Origin: Bryobacteraceae bacterium
GTDB taxonomy: Bacteria > Acidobacteriota > Terriglobia > Bryobacterales > Bryobacteraceae
Direction of reading: 5' to 3'
DNA: 57,253 nt
Assembly (NCBI GenBank): GCA_947458745.1
Contig: CANGYQ010000021.1
Coordinates: 1 to 57,253, forward strand
Shown here: in pieces, positions 33,319 through 41,558 of the stretch
How the letters are laid out: every line of letters starts with the position of its first letter
How positions within the stretch are numbered: position 1 is the stretch's first letter
Notes under the pieces: model-generated
Told to the model about the DNA's origin: nothing
Databases searched by the model: none
The model's input: only the letters and a program-made list of their open reading frames with translations
Position numbers and translations under genes: made by a program

Positions 33319-33753
33319 ATGAAGATCGCTGGAACCTTTACTCTCCCCGTCGGAGCGGAGCGCGCCTACGCCGCATTGCAGGACCCCACGCTGCTGGTGC
33401 AATGCATGCCGGGGGCCGAGAAGTTGGAACTGATCGGGCCCGACGAGTACTCAATGAAGATGAAGATGGCGCTGGCGGCGCTTTCGGGTCTGTTCGATGG
33501 CAAGGTGAAGATTACCAACCAGAACCCCTATTCCAGCTTCACGCTGATGGTGGAAGGTCAGGGCAAGATCGGCTTCATGAAGGGTACGGGGAATGTCACC
33601 CTCAAGCCGCTGACGGATGCGTCCACAGAAGTAGCTTATGAAGGTGACGTCAATGTGGGCGGAACGATTGCCGCGGTTGGGTCGCGGCTGATTGATTCCA
33701 CTTCAAAGATGATGATCAAACGCTTCTTTGAGAAGCTGGCGACACTGGCTTAA
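33319..33753 (+). CDS. CoxG/SRPBCC-family protein
   Basis: 144 residues from the ATG at 33319; a GTG at 33310 in the same frame would add three. The protein fits the CoxG (carbon monoxide dehydrogenase subunit G) branch of the START/SRPBCC fold: FTLPVGAERAYAALQDPTLL, CMPGAEKLELIGPDEYSM, GLFDGKVKITN and VNVGGTIAAVGSRLIDSTSKMMI. CoxG-like proteins help mature or anchor molybdenum hydroxylases at the membrane. No cox or xdh genes are adjacent, so the partner is unknown. The C-terminal membrane-binding extension of some CoxG proteins is absent. Confidence 0.88.
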   Translation: MKIAGTFTLPVGAERAYAALQDPTLLVQCMPGAEKLELIGPDEYSMKMKMALAALSGLFDGKVKITNQNPYSSFTLMVEGQGKIGFMKGTGNVTLKPLTDASTEVAYEGDVNVGGTIAAVGSRLIDSTSKMMIKRFFEKLATLA

Positions 33754-33771
33754 CCGGCCCGTTCCGGCTGC

Positions 33772-35121
33772 CTATTCGCCGGTCAGCAGCTTGATGTCGG
33801 CGGCTAGTTTTGGCAGTACTTCCGGGTCATTGGTGTCGTAGAAGCCCCGGATTCGCATGTCTTTGTCCACCAGGACCGCGCGCGTGGAGTGATTCAGCGC
33901 CGTTTCCATCTCGCCCAGCTTGAACGCTTCCTGGCGCACCCGCTTCAAATCGGCGGCGTCACCGGTGAGGAATGTCCAGCGCTCTGGTTGGGCACTGTAG
34001 CGCTTGCCGTAGGCGGCCAGCACCGGAGGCAGATCATTGGCCGGGTCGACCGTGAACGAGACCAACTTGACGGGCGCCGGTGTGGCCTCCTGCACCTTGG
34101 CCATCAGCGTCGAAAGACGCGGGCAGGGTCCGGTACATTCGGTGAAGATAAAGTCCGCCACCCAGACATGGCCCTTGAGTGAATTGCTCGAAAATGGCTG
34201 CCCTTGTTCATTGATGAAGGCAAACTGCGGCACGGCGTAGAGATCGGGCAGCGTGCGGGAGGCCGCAGTCCTGCCCGTGGCCGAGCAGCCCGCCAGCAGA
34301 GCCACATAGAGCAGCGGCAGATACATCACGCTGGTCAGCAAAACGCTCCGGGCACCTTTGGCCCGCATGCGCGCACTCGCATACGCAAACCAGCCCCCCA
34401 GCCCCAACGCCATCACGAAATAGAGCCATCCGGTCATCGACAGCGCCACCGGGAGCAGGCTGACCGGAACCAGCGCCAGAGCGCACCAGAAGCTTCTCCG
34501 GGCGGTGGAGATGCCGTCCGGTTCCACTACCGGCAACATCTGGATCCCTGCCTTGGCGTAGTCCTCGCGGTACATCCAGGCGATCGCGTAGAAATGCGGG
34601 AACTGCCAAAGGAACAGAATGCCGAACAGCACCCACGCTTCGGCGGTCAATGTTCCTGCCGCCGCTGCAAAACCCATCAGGGGCGGCATCGCGCCCGGAA
34701 CCGCGCCCACGGTGGTGGAATGCGGGGAACGCTGCTTCAATGGGGTGTAGATGAACAGGTAAGTGGCCAGAGTGAAAAGGCCCAGATTGGCTGTCAGCCA
34801 GTTGGCACCCCAACCGAGCTCAAGATACCCAAGCAGGGACAACACAACGCCAAACCAAAATGCACCAAGGGAGCCAATCTGGCCCGAAGGCAGCGGTCGC
34901 AGCTTGGTGCGCAGCATCTTGCCGTCGGCGACCCGCTCATACCACTGGTTGAGCGCGGCCGTGCCGGAGGTCATCAGGCCTGTGCCCACCAGCATATGGA
35001 GCAGCACCATCCAATCGAACGTGACGCCCAGTTGCCGCAGACCAAAGAAATAGCCGATGCCCGTGCTCATCAGGATGAGCCAGGTAATCCGGGGCTTGGT
35101 CAGCTCAATGTAAGGTTTCAT
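33772..35121 (-). CDS. ctaB: Heme O synthase fused to a Sco-type copper chaperone
   Basis: 449 residues. Residues 1-275 are a UbiA-type protoheme IX farnesyltransferase: N-terminal KPRITWLIL, the first aspartate-rich region around NQWYERVADGKMLRTKLRPLPSG, and YTPLKQRSPHSTTVGAVPGAMPP, with about nine membrane segments. The last one runs straight into LLAGCSATG (Cys279). From there a Sco1/SenC domain follows, with copper ligands Cys329 and Cys333 (CTGPC) and His411 (NHSTRAVLVD). Sco delivers copper to the CuA site of cytochrome oxidase. An internal ATG at codon 252 (34368) would give an ordinary Sco lipoprotein precursor, MRAKGARSVLLTSVMYLP and onward. The gene follows ctaA by 19 bp. No oxidase genes are in the window. 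Confidence 0.93.
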   Translation of the reverse strand: MKPYIELTKPRITWLILMSTGIGYFFGLRQLGVTFDWMVLLHMLVGTGLMTSGTAALNQWYERVADGKMLRTKLRPLPSGQIGSLGAFWFGVVLSLLGYLELGWGANWLTANLGLFTLATYLFIYTPLKQRSPHSTTVGAVPGAMPPLMGFAAAAGTLTAEAWVLFGILFLWQFPHFYAIAWMYREDYAKAGIQMLPVVEPDGISTARRSFWCALALVPVSLLPVALSMTGWLYFVMALGLGGWFAYASARMRAKGARSVLLTSVMYLPLLYVALLAGCSATGRTAASRTLPDLYAVPQFAFINEQGQPFSSNSLKGHVWVADFIFTECTGPCPRLSTLMAKVQEATPAPVKLVSFTVDPANDLPPVLAAYGKRYSAQPERWTFLTGDAADLKRVRQEAFKLGEMETALNHSTRAVLVDKDMRIRGFYDTNDPEVLPKLAADIKLLTGE

Positions 35122-35140
35122 GGAGTAGCGCGATCCGCCG

Positions 35141-36034
35141 CTAGGCGCGGGCCGCGTGGGGAGCCTCCGCCCGTTGCTCGATCTGTGCGAATCGAAGCGT
35201 CAATATCGCCGCTGAAAGCGCCGCTGCCAGGGTCAAGGCGCCTGTCGCCACGTGGGCTACCGTAAAGCCCACCATCACTGCGGCCGGCTGCACTCCGGTG
35301 AAAGTGAGCCTTGTCAGATATGCGGCAATGCCCAACACCATTTGAGCAATCGTAATCCAGATAATGGCCATCGCTGCCCGCCGCAACAGCGGAATCTGCT
35401 GTTCCAGCGCCAGCAACACCATCGCAAAGTAGATCAGCAAGCCGGAAACGGCCAGTGAGCCGGCCAAATGGGGGATGATGCCGAGGGCCTTATGCCGAAA
35501 GGCAGCGCCGAGTGCAATCTGCCCCAATACGGCCAGCGGCGTCACCCATGCCAGCGTGCGCAGGCTGGGGGAACCGGTATCGGACACCGTGCCCTGCGCC
35601 GCCTGCCAAGCGGGTGAGGTGAATAGAGCGATGGCGACCGTGGTCGAGAAAAACAGCTGGGCCAGACAGGCGTGCGAAATCGAGACCGGCTTCGGCAGCA
35701 GGAACAACACCGTCAATCCGCCCAATACGCCTTGCAAAATCACCGCCCCCAATGCCGCCCAGCCCAGCTTCTTCAGCCAGCTCCGGCGATCCTTTACTTG
35801 CAGCCAGACGGCAAGGATGATTGTCAGGAATCCTACCGTGGAAGCCACCATCCGGTGGCCGTGTTCGTAAAACACGCCTCCTTCCATCGGCGGCATCACC
35901 TTTCCATAGGAGAGCGGCCAATCAGGAACGGATAATCCGGCTTCCATGGAAACCACCATTCCGCCGGCGACGACCAAAAACAGGGTCGACACCGCGAGGA
36001 CGAGGGCAAATCGATGCAGAGAAAGGCTTTGCAT
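35141..36034 (-). CDS. ctaA: Heme A synthase (COX15/CtaA)
   Basis: 297 residues from the ATG at 36034; a GTG at 36055 would add seven. A membrane protein with about eight helices that oxidises heme O to heme A for aa3-type oxidases. Conserved features: GGMVVSMEAGLSVPDWPLSYG, the glutamate and histidines of FYEHGHRMVAS, SHACLAQLFF, IPHLAGSLA and VAHVATGAL, which hold the heme-ligand histidines. The following gene encodes the CtaB-Sco fusion, so the operon covers heme B to heme A and copper delivery. Upstream, a 280-bp gap separates it from the divergent chemoreceptor remnant. Confidence 0.93.
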   Translation of the reverse strand: MQSLSLHRFALVLAVSTLFLVVAGGMVVSMEAGLSVPDWPLSYGKVMPPMEGGVFYEHGHRMVASTVGFLTIILAVWLQVKDRRSWLKKLGWAALGAVILQGVLGGLTVLFLLPKPVSISHACLAQLFFSTTVAIALFTSPAWQAAQGTVSDTGSPSLRTLAWVTPLAVLGQIALGAAFRHKALGIIPHLAGSLAVSGLLIYFAMVLLALEQQIPLLRRAAMAIIWITIAQMVLGIAAYLTRLTFTGVQPAAVMVGFTVAHVATGALTLAAALSAAILTLRFAQIEQRAEAPHAARA

Positions 36035-36314
36035 ACTGTTCGGATGCTGCGACACGAGGGTTCGACTTACAGTCTAGCGCGATTTTGTGCGGTTTGGCGA
36101 GATGACGGGCGGCGAATCCGCTGTGGTGACTGATGAAGTTGGGGAATGAATTTTCCAGGTTGGGCTTGGAATCGGGCCACTTCCAGAGTTTGCAGTGATG
36201 CCAGTAGTTTCAGGCGAGCTCGTGAAGAATCTGAAATTCCAGACGATAGCGCCATCAATTGATTTGCAACCCTAATTCTCCGCGCGAGACAAACTCTCTT
36301 TTCACTGAAAATAC

Positions 36315-36839
36315 ATGACCTTTGGCAAAACCCTGACCTTGATCCTCGGTGTGTCTGCTGCCGCCACCGCCACACTGGGCGTATCCTCCCAACTGGCACC
36401 GAATCACCTGAAGGATCGATTCGATGAGGCCGCCGGGTTGGCGACCCGCCGGATTATCCTGGCCGACACGATGCATACGGCTGAATCCAACCTGATGGCC
36501 TCACAACGAGGCATGCTGATGTTTCAGTTTGCTGGAGAGAACGGCCGTTCACTGAAGGCCGCGAGCGACTTCCAGGCCTCGGCGGGAGCATTTAGGAGCG
36601 CGCTGGCCGACCTGCCCAGCCTGGCGAAAGTACTGGTGGATCAAGTCACCACCAAAAGTTCCGAACAGGCCCAGGAGATCCCGCAAGTGGACCGCTCGGT
36701 GGCCCAGATGAGCAACGTCACGCAGTCCACCGCGGCCAGCGCGGAACAAAGCGCCTCGGCGGCGGCGGAGCTGCATAAGCAGTCCCGCTCATTGAACAGG
36801 TTGGTGTCCGAACTGACGACGTTGGTCGGAACGGCCTAG
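36315..36839 (+). pseudogene. Methyl-accepting chemotaxis protein remnant with large internal deletion
   Basis: 174 residues in a single frame. The N-terminal part is a normal chemoreceptor start: MTFGKTLTLILGVSAAATATLGV as first membrane helix, then a four-helix-bundle sensor segment (TRRIILADTMHTAESNLMASQRGMLMFQFAGENG). Around residue 109 it jumps directly to the last part of the signalling domain (SSEQAQEIPQVDRSVAQMSNVTQSTAASAEQSASAAAEL). The second membrane helix, HAMP domain and the conserved tip that contacts CheA/CheW are missing, about 300 residues or more. The deletion is in frame, so a membrane-anchored coiled-coil protein could still be made, but it cannot signal as a receptor. No che genes are nearby. 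Confidence 0.8.
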
Positions 36840-36913
36840 CGTCGCGCGGCAGAAACTTCGCCGGTTGGGTGGTGGCTCACTACACCACTCTGGGCTAGTG
36901 CCGGAACTCTTCC

Positions 36914-36948
36914 CACTTGGATCAAGTCTCCGCCGACTTCGCCAAGTG
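36914..36948. terminator. Two-tier hairpin between convergent genes
   Basis: Outer arms CACTTGG (36914-36920) and CCAAGTG (36942-36948) enclose inner arms AAGTC (36924-36928) and GACTT (36935-36939) around a 6-nt loop, a 12-bp stem with a small internal loop. It lies in the gap between the chemoreceptor remnant (ending 36839) and the convergent YkgJ gene (ending 36957). No T-run follows on either strand, so a bidirectional or Rho-assisted terminator is a guess. Confidence 0.5.
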
Positions 36949-36956
36949 CGGACTGT

Positions 36957-37475
36957 CTAGCCGCCGACTTTCTTCGGGAAGTCTGATGCCTGCTTGTAGG
37001 CTTCGAGCGTGTTGTAGACAATCGGGCAGACGCTGGCCCGTTCCGGCATGTGCCACATGCGGGCGATCAAGGATCCGGGCCCGCGCACCAGGTGCGGGTA
37101 ATCCCGGCAGATATCCGGGCGGTCTTCATAGATCAGGCATTCGGTGCCATTCAAGAAGACGCAGCCGTTCTCGTCGTCGCGCTTGAGGATGGTGCCTTCT
37201 TCTTCGCTGGGCAGCGTGTACTCGTCGATGACGCGCGACTTTTTCAAGCGCAGCGCCTTGATCAACCGTTCGATGTCGCGTTCGGTGAGGCGGACGGTGG
37301 ACTGGCGGCAGCAGTTGGCGCAGGTCTGGCAGTCGATCTTGGATTCGATCTCAACCGCGGTGCGGCGGAGGATGCGTTCGGCAATGGGATGCGTCTTCAG
37401 ATGCTTGCGCAACCGCTCATTGTCGGTACGGTCGCGGTCGCCCAGGCGCTTGATCTGAACCAGATCGGTAATCAC
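36957..37475 (-). CDS. YkgJ-family cysteine-cluster protein
   Basis: 172 residues. The family signature is a set of cysteines expected to bind zinc or an iron-sulfur cluster: CQTCANCC near residues 49-56, then CVFL (about 105), CLIY (about 113), DICRDYP (about 122) and SVCPIVYN (about 148). The spacing fits PF03692 (YkgJ/CxxCxxCC). There is no leader, so it is cytoplasmic. The N-terminus is rich in basic residues and leucine (IKRLGDRDRTDNERLRKHLK). Function of the family is unsettled. It is divergent from the aminotransferase gene, with 62 bp between the starts. Confidence 0.92.
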   Translation of the reverse strand: MITDLVQIKRLGDRDRTDNERLRKHLKTHPIAERILRRTAVEIESKIDCQTCANCCRQSTVRLTERDIERLIKALRLKKSRVIDEYTLPSEEEGTILKRDDENGCVFLNGTECLIYEDRPDICRDYPHLVRGPGSLIARMWHMPERASVCPIVYNTLEAYKQASDFPKKVGG

Positions 37476-37537
37476 TGCTTACCAGCATAGCGGGCGCGCG
37501 AAACCCACCGGGCGTTGGGGTAGGCTAGAATCCCAAG

Positions 37538-38761
37538 ATGACACGCCGCGACGTCTTTTTTCGCCTTCCGGCCGGTTGGGCTGGTTTGGCGGCTGCTGTT
37601 CGGGCCGAAGGCTCTGATGAATCCTACTGGCAGATGGTGGCGCGGCTCTTCCCGCTCGATTCTGGCCTGCTCTATTTGAATGCGGCCAACGTATGCCCGG
37701 CCTCGCGTCCGGTGATGGACCGGTATCTGGAATACTTGCGGGACTTCCATGCCAATCCGTCATTCCAGAATCGCGAGAAGTATGTGGCGATTGAGGAACG
37801 GGTACGGTCGAAGTTCGCGGCGCTGCTGAGCGCGACGCCGGATGAGATCGCCATTACGCGCAACACCAGCGAAGGCTCCAACCTGGTGGTGCACGGCATC
37901 GACCTGAAGGCGGGGGACGAGGTGATCATCACCGATCACAATCACCCGTCCAATAGCGATAGCTGGAAGGTGCGGGCGCAACGCGATGGGATCGTCATCA
38001 AGAGCCTGCCCGTCCCGGTTCCCGGTACCTCCGCCGCTGACCTGTTGGGCAAGCTGGAAGCGATGATCGGCCCCCGGACGCGGGTGGTGGCAATCACGCA
38101 CTTGACCAGCACCGTGGGCCTGCGCTTTCCGGCCAAGGAAGTGGGCGAGATGGCGAAGCGGCGCAGCCTGTGGTATCACCTGGACGGCGCGCAGAGCTTT
38201 GGCGCCATGGACATTGACCTGCGCGCGATTGGCTGCGATTCGTTCTCGTCGAGCATGCACAAGTGGCCGATGGGTCCGCTGGAGGCGGGGGTGCTGTACG
38301 TGAAGGCATCGCGCCACAAGGAACTGTGGCCGGCGATTGTCACCGCCGGATGGAGCGACAAGCTGGTGGGGGCGCGGAAGTTTGAGGTATTCGGCCAGCG
38401 GGACAATCCACGGTTGGCCTCGATTGAGGCGGCGCTGGACTTTTTGACGATGGTGGGTCCGAAGCGGATCGAGGCTCGCGTGGCGCAACTCACCGGGGCG
38501 TTGAAGCAGGCTTTCGCCGCCGATTCTCGCCTGATCCTGAAGACCAACATGCAGCCGGAGATGTCAGGCGGCGTGGTGAAGGTGGATTGGAAGAACGGCA
38601 AGCGGAAGGAAGCTTACGACACGCTCTATTCCAAACACCGGTTAGCGCTGGCGCTGACGGGGTCGGGCGATGCGGCCGGGTTGCGGTTCTCACCGCACAT
38701 CTACAACACGATGGACGACGTCAATCGGGCCGTGGCGGCAGTGAAGACGGTGTTGGGGTAA
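37538..38761 (+). CDS. Class V PLP aminotransferase with Tat-like leader
   Basis: 407 residues. The fold-type I, class V signature is clear: ITRNTSEGSNLVVHG, DEVIITDHNHPSN, YHLDGAQSFGAMDIDL and the PLP lysine, Lys242, in SSSMHKWPMGPLEAG. This is the cysteine-desulfurase/isopenicillin-epimerase-like branch; the actual reaction cannot be named. The N-terminus MTRRDVFFRLPAGWAGLAAA reads as a twin-arginine signal (T-R-R-D-V-F-F) with an AxA-like end, implying export of a folded PLP enzyme, a pattern seen in acidobacterial homologues. The gene is convergent with kdsA, 39 bp apart. Confidence 0.9.
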   Translation: MTRRDVFFRLPAGWAGLAAAVRAEGSDESYWQMVARLFPLDSGLLYLNAANVCPASRPVMDRYLEYLRDFHANPSFQNREKYVAIEERVRSKFAALLSATPDEIAITRNTSEGSNLVVHGIDLKAGDEVIITDHNHPSNSDSWKVRAQRDGIVIKSLPVPVPGTSAADLLGKLEAMIGPRTRVVAITHLTSTVGLRFPAKEVGEMAKRRSLWYHLDGAQSFGAMDIDLRAIGCDSFSSSMHKWPMGPLEAGVLYVKASRHKELWPAIVTAGWSDKLVGARKFEVFGQRDNPRLASIEAALDFLTMVGPKRIEARVAQLTGALKQAFAADSRLILKTNMQPEMSGGVVKVDWKNGKRKEAYDTLYSKHRLALALTGSGDAAGLRFSPHIYNTMDDVNRAVAAVKTVLG

Positions 38762-38764
38762 GCC

Positions 38765-38804
38765 GTGACTTGGTCGAACCGGGGCGGGGTGGTCGCTAAG
38801 TCAC
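38765..38804. terminator. Inverted repeat between convergent genes
   Basis: GTGACTT at 38765-38771 pairs with AAGTCAC at 38798-38804 across a 26-nt GC-rich loop. It spans the gap between the aminotransferase stop and the kdsA stop, which lies inside the right arm. It could end transcription from both sides. The long loop and absence of a T-run make this weak. Confidence 0.3.
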
Positions 38805-39601
38805 CGCCGAGCGGCAACGTGGATCGCGCGGACCTTGGCCAGCAACCCCTGGAGCAGATCCAGACGCAGTGCGTTGGCGCCGTCGGATAGGGCACGGGTG
38901 GGCTCTTCGTGGACTTCGACGAAGAGCCCATCAATTCCAGCACCAGCCGCCGCCCCGGCCAGCGTAGGGATGAACTGCGGCTGGCCCCCGGAGGCGCTGC
39001 CCGAGGCACCGGGCAGTTGGACGCTGTGCGTGGCGTCGAAGACCACCGGGTACCCCAGGTCCCGCATGATTTTCAGGCCGCGCATGTCGACGACGAGGTT
39101 GTTGTACCCGAAGGTGGTACCGCGTTCAGTGAGGACGATGCGATGGTTGCCGGTGGCGGCTACTTTTTCGGCGGCATGGGCGATGTCGTGCGGGGCGACA
39201 AATTGCCCCTTCTTGATGTTGACCACCCGGCCCGTTTTGCCCGCTTCCACCAGCAAGTCGGTTTGGCGGCAGAGGAAGGCGGGGATCTGCAGGATGTCGA
39301 CGTGTTCTGCTGCGACGGCCGCTTGGGCGGGTTCGTGGATATCGGTTAGCACCGGAATGCCGAGCGCCCGCACTTTTGCCAGGATCCGCAAACCTTCGAT
39401 GAGGCCCGGACCCCGGTAAGAGGCCGCACTGGAGCGGTTGGCTTTGTCGAAGGAAGCCTTGAAGACGAAGGGCCCGGCGACATCGCGAATGGCGGCGGCC
39501 AAATAGAGCGCGTGGGCTTCACTTTCGATGACGCAGGGGCCCGCGAGCAAGGCCAGTTGATCGCCGCCGAAGCGGACTCCCGGTGCGACGTCCACCGTCA
39601 T
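38801..39601 (-). CDS. kdsA: 3-deoxy-8-phosphooctulonate (KDO8P) synthase
   Basis: 266 residues. Condenses phosphoenolpyruvate and arabinose 5-phosphate to KDO8P for lipopolysaccharide core, so the cell has a Gram-negative outer membrane. Motifs: LLAGPCVIESE, FKASFDKANRSS, GIPVLTDIHEP, IPAFLCRQTDLL, NIKKGQF, VFDATHSVQLPG and VEVHEEPTRALSDGANAL. Cys23 in AGPC, with His, Glu and Asp in the later motifs, marks the metal-dependent class II form; the metal-free enterobacterial type has Asn at the Cys position. The ATG overlaps the pyrG stop in an ATGA, the classical pyrG-kdsA arrangement. Confidence 0.96.
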   Translation of the reverse strand: MTVDVAPGVRFGGDQLALLAGPCVIESEAHALYLAAAIRDVAGPFVFKASFDKANRSSAASYRGPGLIEGLRILAKVRALGIPVLTDIHEPAQAAVAAEHVDILQIPAFLCRQTDLLVEAGKTGRVVNIKKGQFVAPHDIAHAAEKVAATGNHRIVLTERGTTFGYNNLVVDMRGLKIMRDLGYPVVFDATHSVQLPGASGSASGGQPQFIPTLAGAAAGAGIDGLFVEVHEEPTRALSDGANALRLDLLQGLLAKVRAIHVAARR

Positions 39602-41268
39602 TGCGGCTCGTCGCCACCATCGCCACCGTCGCCGCCGTCACCAAACAAGGGCTGTTCCTGCCGGGCGAGGCGCTTCTGGCGGTTCTTGTACGCGGCACCG
39701 ATGAACGCTTCAAACAGGGGATGCGGCTCCAAGGGCTTCGACTTGAATTCGGGGTGGAACTGGCAGCCCAGATACCAGGGGTGGTTGGCGATCTCGCAGA
39801 TCTCGACGTAGGTGCCATCGGGCGTGGTGCCGGTGATGCGGAGGCCGTTGCCGGTGAGGATCTTCTCGTACTCGCGGTTGAACTCGAAGCGATGGCGATG
39901 GCGCTCCGAGATGTTTTCAGCGTGATAGGCCGCCGCCGCGAAGCTTTTGGGCATCAGGTGGCAGGGGTAAGCCCCCAGGCGCATGGTGCCTCCCAGTGCA
40001 TCGACGCCCTTCAATTCGCGCAGCTTATAGATCACCCGGTGGGGGGTGTCCGGGTGGAACTCAGTGGAGTCCGCCAAGTCCAGCCCGCAGACGTTGCGGG
40101 CGAACTCTATCACCATGGTCTGCATTCCCAGACAGATGCCGAAGTAGGGCGTTTTCGATTCGCGGGCGTAGCGGATGGCGTGCAGCATGCCTTCGATGCC
40201 ACGTTTGCCGAAGCCGCCGGGCACCAGGATGGCATCGTAGCGTTCCAGTTCGTTCTGACAGTCGGGCCACTCCATGTTGGCGGCCTCAATCCAGGAGATT
40301 TTGCACTTCAGGTTGTGGGCCAGCGCTCCGTGGAGCAACGCTTCCTTGAGGCTCTTGTAGCTGTCCTCGTACTCGACATACTTGCCGACGAGGCCGATCT
40401 CGACGACGTCGGCCGGGTTCTTGATGCGCTCCACCATCGCGGCCCAGCGCGTCAGGTCCCGGTCACCCGCGGGCAAGCGGAGCAAGCGCAATACAATTTC
40501 ATCCACCTTCTGGTCGGCAAAGACCAGCGGAATCTCGTAGACGCTGGCCACGTCCTGAGCAGTGATCACGGAGTCCTGATCGACGTCGCAGAAGAGGGCA
40601 ATCTTGCTTTTGACTTCGTCGGCCAGCGGCTTTTCGCTGCGGCACAACAGGATGTCGGGCTGGATGCCGAGGGCGCGGAGTTCCTTGACGGAGTGCTGCG
40701 TCGGCTTGGTCTTCAGCTCTTGCGCGGCTGCAATCCAGGGTACCAGCGTGACGTGCACGAAGATGGCGTTTTCGCGTCCCACTTCATGTCGCATCTGACG
40801 GATGGCTTCGAGGAAGGGGAGTGACTCAATGTCGCCCACCGTGCCGCCGATTTCGGCGATCACGACATCGACGCCGGGCGTCACTTTGCGCAGCCCGGCC
40901 TTGATCTCGTCGGTGACGTGCGGAATCACCTGGACCGTTTTGCCCAGATAGTCCCCGCGCCGTTCACGGGCGATGATGGATTCGTAGATGCGGCCGCTGG
41001 TGAGGTTGTTGGCCTGTGACAGGTGGGCGTGAGTGAATCGCTCATAGTGGCCCAGGTCCAGATCGGTTTCGGCGCCGTCGTCGGTGACGAAGACTTCACC
41101 ATGTTGGAAGGGGCTCATGGTGCCAGGGTCGACGTTGAGGTAGGGGTCGAATTTCAACATCGCCACCTTCAACCCGCGGCTTTCCAGCAGGCAGCCGATG
41201 GACGCGCCGGCGATGCCCTTTCCCAGACTCGAAACCACACCACCAGTAACAAAGATGTATTTAGCCAT
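39598..41268 (-). CDS. pyrG: CTP synthase
   Basis: 556 residues. Makes CTP from UTP, ATP and glutamine. The synthase domain starts with KYIFVTGGVVSSLGKGI (P-loop) and contains FDPYLNVDPGTMSPFQHGEVFVT and the EIGGTVGDIES motif. The glutamine amidotransferase domain has the nucleophile Cys379 in FGICLGMQ and HPEF near the C-terminus. Length is slightly above the usual 535-545 because of a C-terminal tail of GDGG-type repeats before EPQ, encoded by a short GGC/GAC microsatellite at about 39604-39642. kdsA follows with a 4-bp overlap. Confidence 0.97.
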   Translation of the reverse strand: MAKYIFVTGGVVSSLGKGIAGASIGCLLESRGLKVAMLKFDPYLNVDPGTMSPFQHGEVFVTDDGAETDLDLGHYERFTHAHLSQANNLTSGRIYESIIARERRGDYLGKTVQVIPHVTDEIKAGLRKVTPGVDVVIAEIGGTVGDIESLPFLEAIRQMRHEVGRENAIFVHVTLVPWIAAAQELKTKPTQHSVKELRALGIQPDILLCRSEKPLADEVKSKIALFCDVDQDSVITAQDVASVYEIPLVFADQKVDEIVLRLLRLPAGDRDLTRWAAMVERIKNPADVVEIGLVGKYVEYEDSYKSLKEALLHGALAHNLKCKISWIEAANMEWPDCQNELERYDAILVPGGFGKRGIEGMLHAIRYARESKTPYFGICLGMQTMVIEFARNVCGLDLADSTEFHPDTPHRVIYKLRELKGVDALGGTMRLGAYPCHLMPKSFAAAAYHAENISERHRHRFEFNREYEKILTGNGLRITGTTPDGTYVEICEIANHPWYLGCQFHPEFKSKPLEPHPLFEAFIGAAYKNRQKRLARQEQPLFGDGGDGGDGGDEPQ

Positions 41269-41558
41269 TCAAGATTTCCAGGCCGGTTGGGCCAATAAGA
41301 GCTCCGCGGGAGACAGCGCCGCCCGGACCGCGCAGAAAGCCTGTCAATACGTACACTTCCAGTAGAGACAGTGAGGCGGAAGGGGGAACAGTAAGCGAAC
41401 GTTGTGAGGGGGTACCGGGCTCGGGGCCCAGAACTTTATCCGGCACGTTCGAGTGTAGCATGGGCACAGGGCATTTTTCGACATGATCCAGCCAAATCCC
41501 TCCACTTCCGTTGCCCCGATTGCGACGCCTCAGCCCGCGCCGGGGACCCGGTAGCGCG
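41269..41558. other. Intergenic region between divergent pyrG and RluA-type gene
   Basis: About 290 bases without a supported gene. On the minus strand a perfect TTGACA (complement of 41342-41347) lies upstream of pyrG, but no matching -10 hexamer is found at 16-18 bp, so no promoter is claimed. The right part (41480-41558) stays open in the RluA frame and might contain an earlier start for that gene. No tRNA-like fold or riboswitch motif was recognised. Confidence 0.4.

Noticed and set aside
39422..39437. 16-bp sequence shared with the junction region at 11046-11061
   Set aside because: In kdsA it simply encodes RSSAA in the conserved protein. A 16-bp match is expected about once by chance in a window this size.
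41342..41347. Perfect TTGACA as a pyrG promoter
   Set aside because: No -10-like hexamer occurs at 16-18 bp; the downstream sequence is GC-only.
41483..41554. Short open frame beginning MIQPNPSTSVAP before the RluA-type gene
   Set aside because: Only 23 codons, proline-rich, no ribosome site, and it overlaps the probable 5' region of the next gene in another frame.
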